Assembly: GCF_019219825.1 (NCBI RefSeq)
Contig: NZ_JAHUXH010000004.1
Location: 62,001-126,000, forward strand
DNA: 64,000 nucleotides
Direction of reading: 5' to 3'
Source of the DNA: Streptomyces sp. TRM70350
GTDB taxonomy: Bacteria > Actinomycetota > Actinomycetes > Streptomycetales > Streptomycetaceae
In this document: positions 49,069 to 58,327 of the stretch, one piece after another
Layout: each line of letters begins with the position of its first letter
Position numbering within the stretch: the first letter of the stretch is position 1
The notes under the pieces: model-generated
The model's database searches: none
Told to the model about the DNA's origin: nothing
The model's input: only the letters and a program-made list of their open reading frames with translations
Translations under genes and position numbers: made by a program

Positions 49069-52000
49069 GTGATATTCCCCCGAAGACTGCTACGGCGGCA
49101 TGCCCCGAGGCAGGGCCGTGCCCTGTGGCGGGCCGCCGTCACCTGCGTCACCACGCTGACACTGACCGCCGGAACGCTGAGCCTGACCGCGAGCGCCGAC
49201 GACACCGCCCCCGCCGACCGGGCCGAGGTGCTCGCCCTGTGGCGCGTCGGAGGCAAGGCCACCAAGGCCGCCGCGGCGCAGGCGCTCGCCGGTACCGACG
49301 CCGACGTACAGAAGTTCCTCAGCACCGAGCGGGCCGCCGTCGTCGAGGAGGACAACCGCTTCGCCGTCCTGCGGCTGCTCAACGACGCCGGCCCCGGCGT
49401 ACGCCAGGCCGCCCAGCAGGTCCTGGGCGGGACACCGGCGGAGATCGCGGCGTTCCTGGAGACCGGCTGGAAGGCGCCGCACCTGGACGACCAGCGGGTC
49501 GAGGTGCTCCGCGTGATGAACGCGGGCGGCACGGCCGTGCGGCGAGCGGCTCAGACCGCGCTCGACGCCGGTACCGAGCAGGCGCTCGCGGACTTCCTCA
49601 CCACCGGCCAGTACGTCGCGCGCGCCGAGGACGAGCGCGTCGAGACCCTTTCGATCATGAACCTGGGCGGACCGCAGGTGAAAGCCGCGGCGCAGGCCGC
49701 GCTCGGCGGAACGGACGCCGACATCCACGAGTTCATCGAGTCCGGCCAGCACGTCGCGCGCGCCCGCGACCAGGAGATGATGTCGGTCGCCGAGCTGGCC
49801 GCCCTCGCCAAGAAGGCCGGCAGCAAGGCCAAGGCGGAGACCGAGAAGGCCAAGGAGACCTCCGCGCGCGCGGTCCTCGCCGCCCAGAAGGCCAAGGAGG
49901 CCGCCGAGAAGGCGGCCGAGGAGACCGCGGCCGCCAAGGACTCCGCCGCCAGGGCGTCCGCCGCCGCCGGACGCGCCGCCGACGCCGCCAACGCGGCGGC
50001 CAGCGCGGCCAGCACCGCGATCCGCGCCGCCAACGAGGCCACCAACGCGGCCCGCACCGCGGCCAACGCCGCCTCCGCCGCGGCCGCCGCCGCGGCCGCC
50101 GCGGGCCAGGCCGCCGCCCGCGCCTACAGCTCCGCCACCGCCGCGTCCAAGGACGCCGGACAGGCCGCCGCCGCGCGCAAGGCCGCCGACGACGCCAACA
50201 AGGCCGCCGCCAGCGCCCGCAACGCCGCCACCGCGGTCGGCCACGCCCTGGACGCCGTACTGGAAGCGGTCAAGGCCGCGCTGTCCGCGGCGAGCGCGGG
50301 CCAGCACGCGGCCGCCGCCGCGACCGCCGCCGCCGAGGCCGGACAGCACGCCAACGTCGCCGAGTCCGAGGCCCGCCGCGCCTCGGAGGCGGCCGCCCGG
50401 GCCCGCCGCGCCGCGGCCACCGCCACCCATGCGGCCAACGCCGCCGAGGGCTTCGCCCACCAGGCGGCGAGCGCCGCCCGCGCGTCGCGTGACGCGGCCA
50501 ACGAGGCGGCCGCCCACGCCGAGGCCGCCGCCAGGGCCGCCAACGAGGCGGCCGACAACGCGGGCCTGGCCCTGGACTACGCCAACAAGTCCACCGCGCA
50601 CGCCAACGCCGCGCTCGCCGCCGCGAAGGTCGCCACCGCCGCCGTCACCAAGGCCCGCACGGTCGAGGAGACCGCACGCGCCACCGAGCAGGCCCGGCTG
50701 AAGAACGACACCGAGCACGCCCTCCAGGTCGCCGAGGAGCGCAAGCAGGCCTACGACGCCGAGCAGCAGCGCAAGGAGGCCGAGCGGATCGAGGAGGACA
50801 AGCGGGACGCCGAGACCAGGCAGCTGCTGCAGGAGGCCGCCGCGCCGGGCACCGAGCGCGCCGTCGCCGTCGCCAAGGGCCGCCAGGCCGCGCTCCGGCT
50901 CCTGCAGAAGGGCGGCTCGTGGACCCAGCGGGCCGCCGAGGCCGCGCTGACCGGCACCGACGAGGACGTCCTCGCCTGGGTGCGCACCGGCTGCGCCGAC
51001 GCCGCCGAGATGGACGACCGCAGCACCGCCGCCCATCTCGCGCAGACCGGCCCCGCCAAGCTCAAGGAGGCCGCCACCGCCGCGCTCGCCGGCACCCACC
51101 AGGACGTCATCGCCTTCCTGGAGGAGGGTCAGCACACCGCGCAGGCCGACGAGTACCGGGTACGCGTCCTGGAGCTGTCCGAGCAGGGCGGCCCCGCGGT
51201 GCAGCAGGCCGCGAGCGCGGCCATCGACGCGGGCACCACGGCGGCGCTGCGCGAGTTCCTGCTGGTCGGCCAGTACAAGGCCCGCGAGGAGGACGACAGG
51301 GCCACCGCCCTGTCGATCATGAACGAGGGCGGGGCGCAGACCGAGGCCGCCGCCCGGGTGGCGCTCGCCGGGCCGCGCCCGATGCTGCGCGACTTCGTGG
51401 CCACCGTGCAGTACAAGACGGCCCGTCAGGACTACGAGCACGCCACCCACGTGGCCGGTGTGCAGAAGCTGATCGCCCAGGCCGCGAAGACCGCCGCGAC
51501 CGCCAACCAGAACGCGGCCATCGCGGCCAAGGCCGCCGCCGACGCCCGCAACGCCGCCGCGGAGGCCGCCGAGTACGCCGAACAGGCCGACAAGTCGCGC
51601 CTTGAGGCCGCCGGGTACGCCACCGACGCCGACAACTTCGCCGACCAGGCGGAGGCGTCCGCGGTGCAGGCCCGCGCGTCCGCCGACCGCGCCAGGAGCG
51701 CGGAGGCCGCCGCCTGGCAGGCCGCCGCCGAGGCCAACGCCTCCGCCAACGCCGCCGCCACCTCGGCGACCCGGGCCCGGGCCTCCGCCGACTACGCCTA
51801 CCAGCAGGCCGCCGACGCCGAGGCCTCGGCCATCGCCGCGGGCCAGGACGCGGACGCCGCTTTCCAGGCCGCCGCCGAGGCCCTCGCCTCGGCCGTGGAG
51901 AAGATCATCGCGGAGCTCGCCACCGAGGCGGAGGCCCCGGCCCAGGAGGGCGACGGCACCCAGGCCTACCCCGACTCGGGCGAGGACCTGGCCGGCGAGG

Positions 52001-52632
52001 GCGGCCTGTCGGCCTCCGACAAGGCGCAGCTCGTCCTCGACGTCACGGGCCTGTTCGACCCGACGCCCGCGAGCGACGGCGCTTCCGGCCTGCTGAGCCT
52101 GTTCAAGGGCGACTGGTCGGGCGCCGGGCTGTCGCTCGCGGCCATGGTTCCCTACGTCGGCGACGCGCTGGCCAAGCCCGCCAAGTTCGCCAAGTACCTG
52201 GAGAAGTTCGAGTACCTGGCCAAGCACGTCGACGACCTGGGCTGGGTCGAGCGGGCCGCCAAGAGCGTGAAGCACCTGCAGCCCACCCAGTGGCACGACG
52301 CCCTGACGAAGATCAACAAGCTGGCCAAGGACTCCGCGAAGGCCTACGGCAACAAGCAGTGGCTGGCCACGGCGAAGAAGCACGGCCTGCCGACGTCGGG
52401 CCCCATCCCCTTCGTACCGCCCAAGAAGTGGGACCCGAAGCGCCCGCAGGTTCCCGGCGGCGGATTCAAGGACGCCTACGACAACATCTGGACCCGGGCC
52501 AAGGACGGCAAGCAGGAATGGGACGTCCAGATCCCCAAGGGGAAGGGCTTCGAGATCTTCGCCGGAAGCAAGAATCAGGGCAAGGACTACTCGCATGCCA
52601 ACATCTCGCCCGAGGGGCACGTGACGCACTGA
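49069..52632 (+). CDS. ALF-repeat secreted polymorphic toxin (type 17-like toxin domain)
   Basis: 1,187 residues. The N-terminal signal region (RRLLRRH, then ALWRAAVTCVTTLTLTAGTL) predicts export. Four ALF repeats of about 45 residues (about 50-235; examples TDADVQKFLSTERAAVVEED and TDADIHEFIESGQHVARARD) come before an Ala-rich coiled coil (about 245-590), then four more ALF repeats (about 600-785), another coiled coil (to about 950), a hydrophobic pretoxin segment (GDWSGAGLSLAAMVPYVGDA, about 1010-1030) and a C-terminal toxin domain (about 1115-1187: KWDPKRPQVPGGGFKDAYDN and EWDVQIPKGKGFEI, ending in HVTH). The last part looks like the polymorphic toxin type 17 family. GTG 49069 has AAGGGA at 49053-49058. 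The neighbour downstream overlaps by one base. Confidence 0.85.
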   Translation: MIFPRRLLRRHAPRQGRALWRAAVTCVTTLTLTAGTLSLTASADDTAPADRAEVLALWRVGGKATKAAAAQALAGTDADVQKFLSTERAAVVEEDNRFAVLRLLNDAGPGVRQAAQQVLGGTPAEIAAFLETGWKAPHLDDQRVEVLRVMNAGGTAVRRAAQTALDAGTEQALADFLTTGQYVARAEDERVETLSIMNLGGPQVKAAAQAALGGTDADIHEFIESGQHVARARDQEMMSVAELAALAKKAGSKAKAETEKAKETSARAVLAAQKAKEAAEKAAEETAAAKDSAARASAAAGRAADAANAAASAASTAIRAANEATNAARTAANAASAAAAAAAAAGQAAARAYSSATAASKDAGQAAAARKAADDANKAAASARNAATAVGHALDAVLEAVKAALSAASAGQHAAAAATAAAEAGQHANVAESEARRASEAAARARRAAATATHAANAAEGFAHQAASAARASRDAANEAAAHAEAAARAANEAADNAGLALDYANKSTAHANAALAAAKVATAAVTKARTVEETARATEQARLKNDTEHALQVAEERKQAYDAEQQRKEAERIEEDKRDAETRQLLQEAAAPGTERAVAVAKGRQAALRLLQKGGSWTQRAAEAALTGTDEDVLAWVRTGCADAAEMDDRSTAAHLAQTGPAKLKEAATAALAGTHQDVIAFLEEGQHTAQADEYRVRVLELSEQGGPAVQQAASAAIDAGTTAALREFLLVGQYKAREEDDRATALSIMNEGGAQTEAAARVALAGPRPMLRDFVATVQYKTARQDYEHATHVAGVQKLIAQAAKTAATANQNAAIAAKAAADARNAAAEAAEYAEQADKSRLEAAGYATDADNFADQAEASAVQARASADRARSAEAAAWQAAAEANASANAAATSATRARASADYAYQQAADAEASAIAAGQDADAAFQAAAEALASAVEKIIAELATEAEAPAQEGDGTQAYPDSGEDLAGEGGLSASDKAQLVLDVTGLFDPTPASDGASGLLSLFKGDWSGAGLSLAAMVPYVGDALAKPAKFAKYLEKFEYLAKHVDDLGWVERAAKSVKHLQPTQWHDALTKINKLAKDSAKAYGNKQWLATAKKHGLPTSGPIPFVPPKKWDPKRPQVPGGGFKDAYDNIWTRAKDGKQEWDVQIPKGKGFEIFAGSKNQGKDYSHANISPEGHVTH

Positions 52633-53081
52633 TGGATTACACGAAGGTGTTCGAGCCGGACCAGGTGGTCTTCCGGATCGATCTGAACCTGGCGCACGTC
52701 CGCACCCCGGACGAGGCCGTGCGCGCCTGGCTGCCGCTGGTCACCGAACTGCGGCCGGTGGCGATGGAGTTCAGCGAGGCGCACCCCGACGGGCTGCGCG
52801 AGGGATTTCTGGCGCAGCTGCTCGTGGCGGTCCCGCTGCCCGAGGGCGCGGCTGCCGGGGACGGGCCCGCCGGTGCCCTGCGCTCGCTGCTCGGGACCCT
52901 CGGCGCGCCGGACCTGCGGGTGACCGAGGAGGCCCGCCCCGAAGGCAGGGAGGTACAGGCGGAGGCGGCCGGCGCCTCGGGGCCCTACGGCGTGTACCTC
53001 GTCCTCGCCGCCGTGGGGTACGACCCGCTGCACCCGGAAGGGGGCCGCCAGGACTACCCCGACTCGGGCGACGACCTGTGA
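52632..53081 (+). CDS. Probable immunity protein for the ALF-repeat toxin
   Basis: A 149-residue acidic protein without signal peptide, starting at the ATG of TGATG, which shares one base with the toxin stop. The tight coupling, acidic composition (many Asp and Glu) and small size are what is expected of a cytoplasmic immunity protein. I do not recognise the family. A strong terminator follows directly. Function rests on position, not on homology. Confidence 0.7.
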   Translation: MDYTKVFEPDQVVFRIDLNLAHVRTPDEAVRAWLPLVTELRPVAMEFSEAHPDGLREGFLAQLLVAVPLPEGAAAGDGPAGALRSLLGTLGAPDLRVTEEARPEGREVQAEAAGASGPYGVYLVLAAVGYDPLHPEGGRQDYPDSGDDL

Positions 53082-53087
53082 CCCCCG

Positions 53088-53120
53088 CTCCGGGGCCGGA
53101 CCCACCGTCCGGCCCCGGAG
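53088..53120. terminator. Perfect 14-bp terminator hairpin
   Basis: CTCCGGGGCCGGAC (53088-53101) and GTCCGGCCCCGGAG (53107-53120) enclose a 5-base loop. It separates the toxin-immunity operon from the convergent glycoside hydrolase gene. Confidence 0.88.
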
Positions 53121-53153
53121 CCGTCTCTGTCCGTGTGTTCCGTGGTGATTACC

Positions 53154-56100
53154 TCATCGCACCTGCCGCGCGTACGGCGCGACGGTGATCCGGTCGATCA
53201 GCGGAGCGTGGCGGGAGCGGAGCAGCACGCCGGGGAAGGTGTCCGAGGCGTAGGTGGTGCCGTCAAAGTTGGGCTGTTCCTCGGAGCGGAAGGTGATCGT
53301 GTTCTGCCCCTTCTTGAGGTGGACCGGGACGGTCAGCTCCCAGAAGTTGTTCTGGTGGAAGCTGTGCGGGAAGCCGACGCGCCGCTCCTCGCCGCCGTTG
53401 ACGGTGATGTCGGCGTGGCGGGCGAGCGGGTCCGGGTTGTAGTGGGTGGCTTCCGACTGCTCCGGGTTGGAGTAGCGGATCCGCAGCGCGTACAGGCCGC
53501 TCCGGTCGGCCTTCACGGTGAAGGTCGCCGTGTTGCCGTTGCCCGGGTCGCCGCCGATGCCGGTGATCGCCGTACCGCCGGTGGCCAGGGAGAGCGGGGT
53601 GAGCGTGGCCGAGCCCGCGAGTTCGGCGTCCTGTGCCTCGTACGTACGCGCCGGGAGCGCGCCCCGGGTGGGCGTGACCGTGATGCGGTCGACGAGGGTG
53701 GCGGACGACCCCCCGGTCACCGTCACCTTGTTGACGCCGCCCGACAGGGAGACCGCCACGCCGCGCTTGCCGTTGGTCACGTGCAGGACCTGCTGCCCGT
53801 TGACGGAGAGGCGGGCGTTCGCGCCGCCGAGGGTGTCCACCTTGAGCGTGGCCTCGCGGTCGGCGGGGGAGTAGACCCAGAACGTGGCGGTCCCCTTCTT
53901 CGGGAGCCGGACCGCGCCCGATCCGGTGGCGGGGGTCCTGGTGTGCCTCGGCAGGTCGTAGACGGGCCGCGCGCCGCCGTCCAGCCAGGCCAGCTCGCCC
54001 TCGTACACCTGGGTGTCGGCCGAAGCCTCCGGGAGGGAGAGCGTGAGCCGGTCGATGATGGCGTCGCCCTTGGTGGCGCGCTCGCCGTCGAGGCTCTTCG
54101 CGGCGAGCGTGATGGTGTGCCTGCCCTTCGTGAGCTGCACCTTGGTGTCGGTGTGGTCCCACACCACCCACTTGTAGCCCAGCGGCAGATACAGCTGCTG
54201 CTCGCTGTCCGCCGTGCCGTCCACCCGCAGGAAGACGTTGGTAGGGCCCTGTTCCCTCACCTTGTCGAAGGTGTTGAGGGAGTTGGCGAAGACGCTCAGG
54301 TCGTAGGTGCCGTCCTCGGGCACGTCCACGGTGAAGTCGAGCGTGACGTCGGAGCCGGTGCGCAGGCCGCCCACGTTGTAGCCGCCGGACGTGTAGAACT
54401 TCGACACGTCGCGCGGCGAGCCCTCCGGGCCGTTCTTCGAGTAGCCGGAACCGGTGTGCGCGGCGTCCTCCGCCTCGTAGGAGCCCTGCCAGCGCACGGG
54501 CGGTGACTGCGTGCCCTCCGCCTTCCCGGCCGGGCTGAGGACGATCTCGTACGCCGAGGACTCCTTCAGCGTCGGCAGCCCCCCGTCGCCGAAGTCGACG
54601 ACGACCGTGCCGTCGTCACCGACCTTCAGGTTCGTCTCCGTGAGCAGCTTCGGGCCGGAGTTGTCGCCCACCTGCCCGCTCCACTCGATCTCGCGCACCC
54701 AGGCGTGCACCCGGTCCCCGAAGACCTTCTTCGGGACCCCCGCGAAGGTGATGTGGCCCTTGCCGGTGGACCCGCCGAAGATCAGCCGGGCCTGCTTCTT
54801 CTTCTCGTCGAGCGTGGCCACGCCCTGCATGGTGTAGTTCTCGCCCGGGAACGGCGGGGTCACCCGCACCGTGTGCCCGCTCATCGAGGCGTACGAGTTG
54901 AGCAGCCACCACTGGCCGTTGCCGCGGCCCGACTGCACCGCCGAGTCGGAGAGGTTCCCGTCGATGTTCCAGTACGCGATGTCGGCGTCCACCTTGGACT
55001 CCTCGATCGCGGACACCCACTGGATCATCTGGCCGGGGACGGAGGTGTGGTAGTTGAAGGCGTACTCGTTGATGTTGACGGGCAGTTGGGTGCCTTCACG
55101 GTCGGTGCCCCGGAACAGCTCCTTCTCCCACGCCCGGTACTTGGCGACGCTCTCGCGCACCGCCTCCGGGTGGCTCAGCTCGTGCCAGGTGATGACGTCC
55201 GGGAGGGTGCCGGCGGCCAGGGTGTGCGTGAGGAAGCCCTTCACCTGGTCGTAGAGGATGCTGGTGTTGGGGCCCGCGATGCGGGCGTCCGGCATCTTGC
55301 CCTTGATGAGCCGGTAGAAGTCGTCCCAGGCGGCGAAGTAGTCGTCCGGGTCGTTCAGCCAGCTGACCTTGTTGTAGCTCCACTGGCCGGTGCCGAACAT
55401 GTTGCCCTCGGGCTCGTTGAACGGCACGAACACGATGTTGTCCTGGTACTGCTTGGGCAGCTGCAGGACCTGGTCGACCTGCCCCGCGATCTTCTCCCGG
55501 TAGAGCTTCAGCTTCTCCTCGGGGGTGTCGCCCGGCCACTGGTACGGGAAGCCGCGGTGGATGTCGGTCATGTAGATGTACACGTCACCGTCGGTGGAGT
55601 CGGCCAGCGGCTTGACCACCTCCAGCGCGTCGGCACCCGGGTGCTGCGGACCGTCCTGCGCCTTCGTGGAGACGGTGCGCAGGCCCATGCCCTCGATGAG
55701 GTTGTTGGTGGGCACGTCCGGTCCGTACAGGCCGTAGAGGGTGCCGGAGGCGCCGCCGTGGAACGCGCCGGTGTCCGAGCCGAGGTCGACGGTGAGCTGC
55801 CCCTCGCGGACCACGGTGACCGTCGCCTGCACGGCGCGCCCGGCCGCGGTGCCCGCCACCGCGAAGGTCCCCGGCCGGGCGTACTTCTCGGGTGGTACGG
55901 CGTCCCAGGTGATCGGCGTGTCCCGGTCGTAGCCGTCCGAGAAGGACGAGCGGACGGCGGCCGGGAGGGCCGGGGCGGTCCCGGTGGTCGTACGGACCTC
56001 GAAGGACGTCTTCGACAGCTCCTGGACGGTCGGCACGGTCTCGACCGTACCGGCCACCTGCTCGGCGCTCAGCGCCGCGTGCCACACGGTGAAGTCGTCG

Positions 56101-56816
56101 ATCGCGCCCTTGAGCAGCGGGTCCGGCCAGAAGGACTTGCCGAGGTAACCGGCGGCCGTGGCCGAACCGTCCAGCAGTTCGCTGGCCTTGATGCCGGTCG
56201 CGGCGGAGGAGACCGCCACGCCGTCGAGGTAGGTGGTGAGCCGGCCGGCGGCGGTGTCGAGGGTGACGGTCACCGTCCGCCATTCGTCCGCGGGAAGCAT
56301 CGCGTAGCCGCGGACCTGCGCCTCCGCCCCGCCCCCGCCGGTGGTCACGGACGTCTGGAACAGCCCGCTGTTGTTGTACGGGGTGGCGAAGAGGTACTTG
56401 GTGGTGTTGGTGCCCAGGTCGAAGATCCGCTGCCAGGAGGCTGTGGCGCCGCTCCACTTCACGCGCGCGGAGACCGTCAGGTCGGCGGTGTCGCCGAGGA
56501 CTTCGCGCGGCAGACGGACGTACGCGCCGTCGGAGGTGGGCGCACCGCCGGGCAGGGCGAGCGCCTTGCCTCCGTCGGTGCCCGCGACGGACTGGGCGGT
56601 GGAGCCGTTCACCAGGCTCGCCGTCAGGCCGTTGCCGGAACTGTCGGTGATCCTGCCGGAGGCGAGGTCGTCCTGGTCGAAGGTGTAACGGGCGGCGGGC
56701 CGGGGCGTGTCGGCCGCCTGTGCGGGGGCGGCCGGAGCGGCCAGCAGGCCCGCGCCGAGAGTCAGGGCCACGGCGGCCGGGGCTCGGCGCCGGGCGGATC
56801 TGTCAGCGGATGGCAT
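53154..56816 (-). CDS. Secreted multidomain glycoside hydrolase (clan GH-A, GH39-like)
   Basis: 1,220 residues. Signal peptide (residues 1-34, ending APAQA). LamG/concanavalin-like domain (about 40-240: ARYTFDQDDLASGRITDSSG, KGAIDDFTVWHAALSAEQVA). An Ig-like segment (about 250-335). Catalytic TIM barrel (about 345-700) with the acid/base Glu in FVPFNEPEGN near residue 467 and the nucleophile Glu in NINEYAF near 583; their spacing of about 116 fits clan GH-A. After it come a beta domain and about three carbohydrate-binding-like modules (YEAEDAAHTGSGYSKNG near 800, and YEAQDAELAGSATL near 1100). The substrate is not evident; the LacI-controlled context suggests plant or fungal glycans. The CAT at 56814-56816 is preceded by a GAGGA-type site. 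Confidence 0.85.
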   Translation of the reverse strand: MPSADRSARRRAPAAVALTLGAGLLAAPAAPAQAADTPRPAARYTFDQDDLASGRITDSSGNGLTASLVNGSTAQSVAGTDGGKALALPGGAPTSDGAYVRLPREVLGDTADLTVSARVKWSGATASWQRIFDLGTNTTKYLFATPYNNSGLFQTSVTTGGGGAEAQVRGYAMLPADEWRTVTVTLDTAAGRLTTYLDGVAVSSAATGIKASELLDGSATAAGYLGKSFWPDPLLKGAIDDFTVWHAALSAEQVAGTVETVPTVQELSKTSFEVRTTTGTAPALPAAVRSSFSDGYDRDTPITWDAVPPEKYARPGTFAVAGTAAGRAVQATVTVVREGQLTVDLGSDTGAFHGGASGTLYGLYGPDVPTNNLIEGMGLRTVSTKAQDGPQHPGADALEVVKPLADSTDGDVYIYMTDIHRGFPYQWPGDTPEEKLKLYREKIAGQVDQVLQLPKQYQDNIVFVPFNEPEGNMFGTGQWSYNKVSWLNDPDDYFAAWDDFYRLIKGKMPDARIAGPNTSILYDQVKGFLTHTLAAGTLPDVITWHELSHPEAVRESVAKYRAWEKELFRGTDREGTQLPVNINEYAFNYHTSVPGQMIQWVSAIEESKVDADIAYWNIDGNLSDSAVQSGRGNGQWWLLNSYASMSGHTVRVTPPFPGENYTMQGVATLDEKKKQARLIFGGSTGKGHITFAGVPKKVFGDRVHAWVREIEWSGQVGDNSGPKLLTETNLKVGDDGTVVVDFGDGGLPTLKESSAYEIVLSPAGKAEGTQSPPVRWQGSYEAEDAAHTGSGYSKNGPEGSPRDVSKFYTSGGYNVGGLRTGSDVTLDFTVDVPEDGTYDLSVFANSLNTFDKVREQGPTNVFLRVDGTADSEQQLYLPLGYKWVVWDHTDTKVQLTKGRHTITLAAKSLDGERATKGDAIIDRLTLSLPEASADTQVYEGELAWLDGGARPVYDLPRHTRTPATGSGAVRLPKKGTATFWVYSPADREATLKVDTLGGANARLSVNGQQVLHVTNGKRGVAVSLSGGVNKVTVTGGSSATLVDRITVTPTRGALPARTYEAQDAELAGSATLTPLSLATGGTAITGIGGDPGNGNTATFTVKADRSGLYALRIRYSNPEQSEATHYNPDPLARHADITVNGGEERRVGFPHSFHQNNFWELTVPVHLKKGQNTITFRSEEQPNFDGTTYASDTFPGVLLRSRHAPLIDRITVAPYARQVR

Positions 56817-56848
56817 GGATGTGTCCTCGTCTCGAACTCGCGAAGTCT

Positions 56849-56860
56849 CGAACCGATTCG
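56849..56860. promoter_or_regulatory. LacI-family operator O1
   Basis: CGAACCGATTCG differs by one base from the perfect palindrome CGAACCGGTTCG of O2 and O3. It lies in the 5' leader of the glycoside hydrolase gene, 33 bases upstream of its start. Confidence 0.7.
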
Positions 56861-56971
56861 GTTGGGGGCGGTTGCCCTGGCGTGGGGTTCTTCTTGAGAT
56901 GCAAGGGACGACCGGTTCTGCGCTCCGAGGCGCGCGGGGCGGGCGTTCGGCTGCCGGAAGGATCAGCTCGT

Positions 56972-57015
56972 CGAACCGGTTCGGCGAAGCTAGCACCGGG
57001 AGACCCGACCATCAA
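56972..57015 (-). promoter_or_regulatory. Promoter and operator O2 of the glycoside hydrolase gene
   Basis: On the minus strand TTGATG (complement of 57010-57015) and TAGCTT (complement of 56987-56992) form a promoter with a 17-base spacer. The perfect palindrome CGAACCGGTTCG at 56972-56983 covers the expected transcription start. Confidence 0.75.
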
Positions 57016-57075
57016 TCCCTCCGGAGCGAGCATCTCGCTGCCATTTGAGCGGGTTGGGAAGTGGTGTTCAGAGTA

Positions 57076-57125
57076 TTGACAGCCGTTCGCGTGCTTCCTA
57101 GGTTCACTTCACGCGAACCGGTTCG
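57076..57125 (+). promoter_or_regulatory. Promoter and operator O3 of lacI and the transport genes
   Basis: TTGACA (57076-57081) and TAGGTT (57099-57104) with a 17-base spacer form a near-consensus promoter. The palindrome CGAACCGGTTCG at 57114-57125 covers the region just after the expected start. The arrangement mirrors O2 on the other strand. Confidence 0.8.
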
Positions 57126-57169
57126 ACGACCGGCCGGAGCTCTTCCTCCACACCTCGCAAGGAGTTGCC

Positions 57170-58204
57170 GTGAACATCGGTGAGATCGCCCGGCGGGCCG
57201 GTGTCTCGCGGAGCACCGTGTCCTACGCGCTGAGCGGCAAACGCCCGGTGTCGCAGGACACGCGCCGGAGGATCCAGCAGGTCGTCGACGAGTTGGGCTA
57301 CCGGCCCAGCGCCAGTGCGCGCGCCCTGGCCAACGGCCGGACCAGCACCCTCGGCCTGGTCTTCCCACCGGCCGGGAACCACTACACGGGGATGCAGCTG
57401 GACTTCATCGGCAGCGTGGTGGAGGCCGCCGCGGTCTACGACTACGACGTGCTGCTGTCCCCCAGTGGCGTGGACAGCGACCGCTCCTTCCAGCGGCTGC
57501 TGGGGGAGCGGCGGGTCGACGGGGCGATCCTGATGGAGATCAGGCTGGCGGACGACCGGGTGGACCATCTGGCCGCTGTGGACTTCCCCTCCGTCGCCAT
57601 CGGCCGTACCGCGCATCCCGAGGGCGGCTGGTGGGTCGGCCTGGACCACACCGCGCTGGCGGCGGCGTGCGTCCACCATCTCGCGGACCTCGGCCACCGC
57701 AGGGTCGCCTTCGTGAACCGTCCCGAACAGCTGCTGCGCGCCGGGTACGAGTCGGCGCACCGCGGCCTGGACGGTTTCACCAAGGCCGCGGCCGAGCGCG
57801 GACTGACGGTCCGGACGTACTGCTGCGGGGACGACGCCGCCTCGGGGCAGAACTGTGTGGAACGGATCCTGTACGACGACCCGGCCACCACGGCCCTGGT
57901 CACGCTGAACGAGGCCGCTCTGGGCGGCCTCTACCGGGGGCTGGCCAAGGCCGGCCGCCATGTGCCGCGCGACTTCTCCGTCACCGGGATCGTGGCCAGC
58001 CGCTGGGCGGAGACGGTGACCCCGCAGCTGACGGCGGCCGACGTACCGGCGGCGGACATGGGCCGTCTCGCCGTCGATCTGCTGGTGGAGCGGCTCGACC
58101 ATCCCGACGCGCCGCCCCGGCACCATCTCCTCACGCCCCCCATCTCCCTGCGGGCCAGCACCGGGCCCGTGGGCACCACCCCCGGCACCGACACCGCACC
58201 CTGA
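57170..58204 (+). CDS. LacI-family transcriptional repressor
   Basis: 344 residues. The N-terminal LacI headpiece is typical: NIGEIARRAGVSRSTVSYAL and SGKRPVSQDTRRRIQQVVDE, then LGYRPSASARALANGRT as the hinge. The periplasmic-binding-protein-like core (about 60-330) follows. GTG 57170 has AAGGAG just upstream. Three operators of the kind expected for this family (CGAACCGGTTCG) are present upstream, so it very probably represses the divergent glycoside hydrolase gene, itself and the importer genes until an oligosaccharide is bound. Confidence 0.93.
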   Translation: MNIGEIARRAGVSRSTVSYALSGKRPVSQDTRRRIQQVVDELGYRPSASARALANGRTSTLGLVFPPAGNHYTGMQLDFIGSVVEAAAVYDYDVLLSPSGVDSDRSFQRLLGERRVDGAILMEIRLADDRVDHLAAVDFPSVAIGRTAHPEGGWWVGLDHTALAAACVHHLADLGHRRVAFVNRPEQLLRAGYESAHRGLDGFTKAAAERGLTVRTYCCGDDAASGQNCVERILYDDPATTALVTLNEAALGGLYRGLAKAGRHVPRDFSVTGIVASRWAETVTPQLTAADVPAADMGRLAVDLLVERLDHPDAPPRHHLLTPPISLRASTGPVGTTPGTDTAP

Positions 58205-58327
58205 CCGCCCCCGTCTCCCCTCTTCACCGCCCGCAGGCCCGAACCGCACGTCGGCAGTCTCGGCGTGCCCGCCCCCAGTACCCCACGGCCTCGGCACCCG
58301 CATGCCGGAAACAAAAAGGACCCACCG

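Noticed and set aside
49090..52629. A 1,179-codon Gly/Val-rich minus-strand frame opposite the toxin gene
   Set aside because: It is the complement of the Ala-rich coiled-coil codons; no start signal or family.
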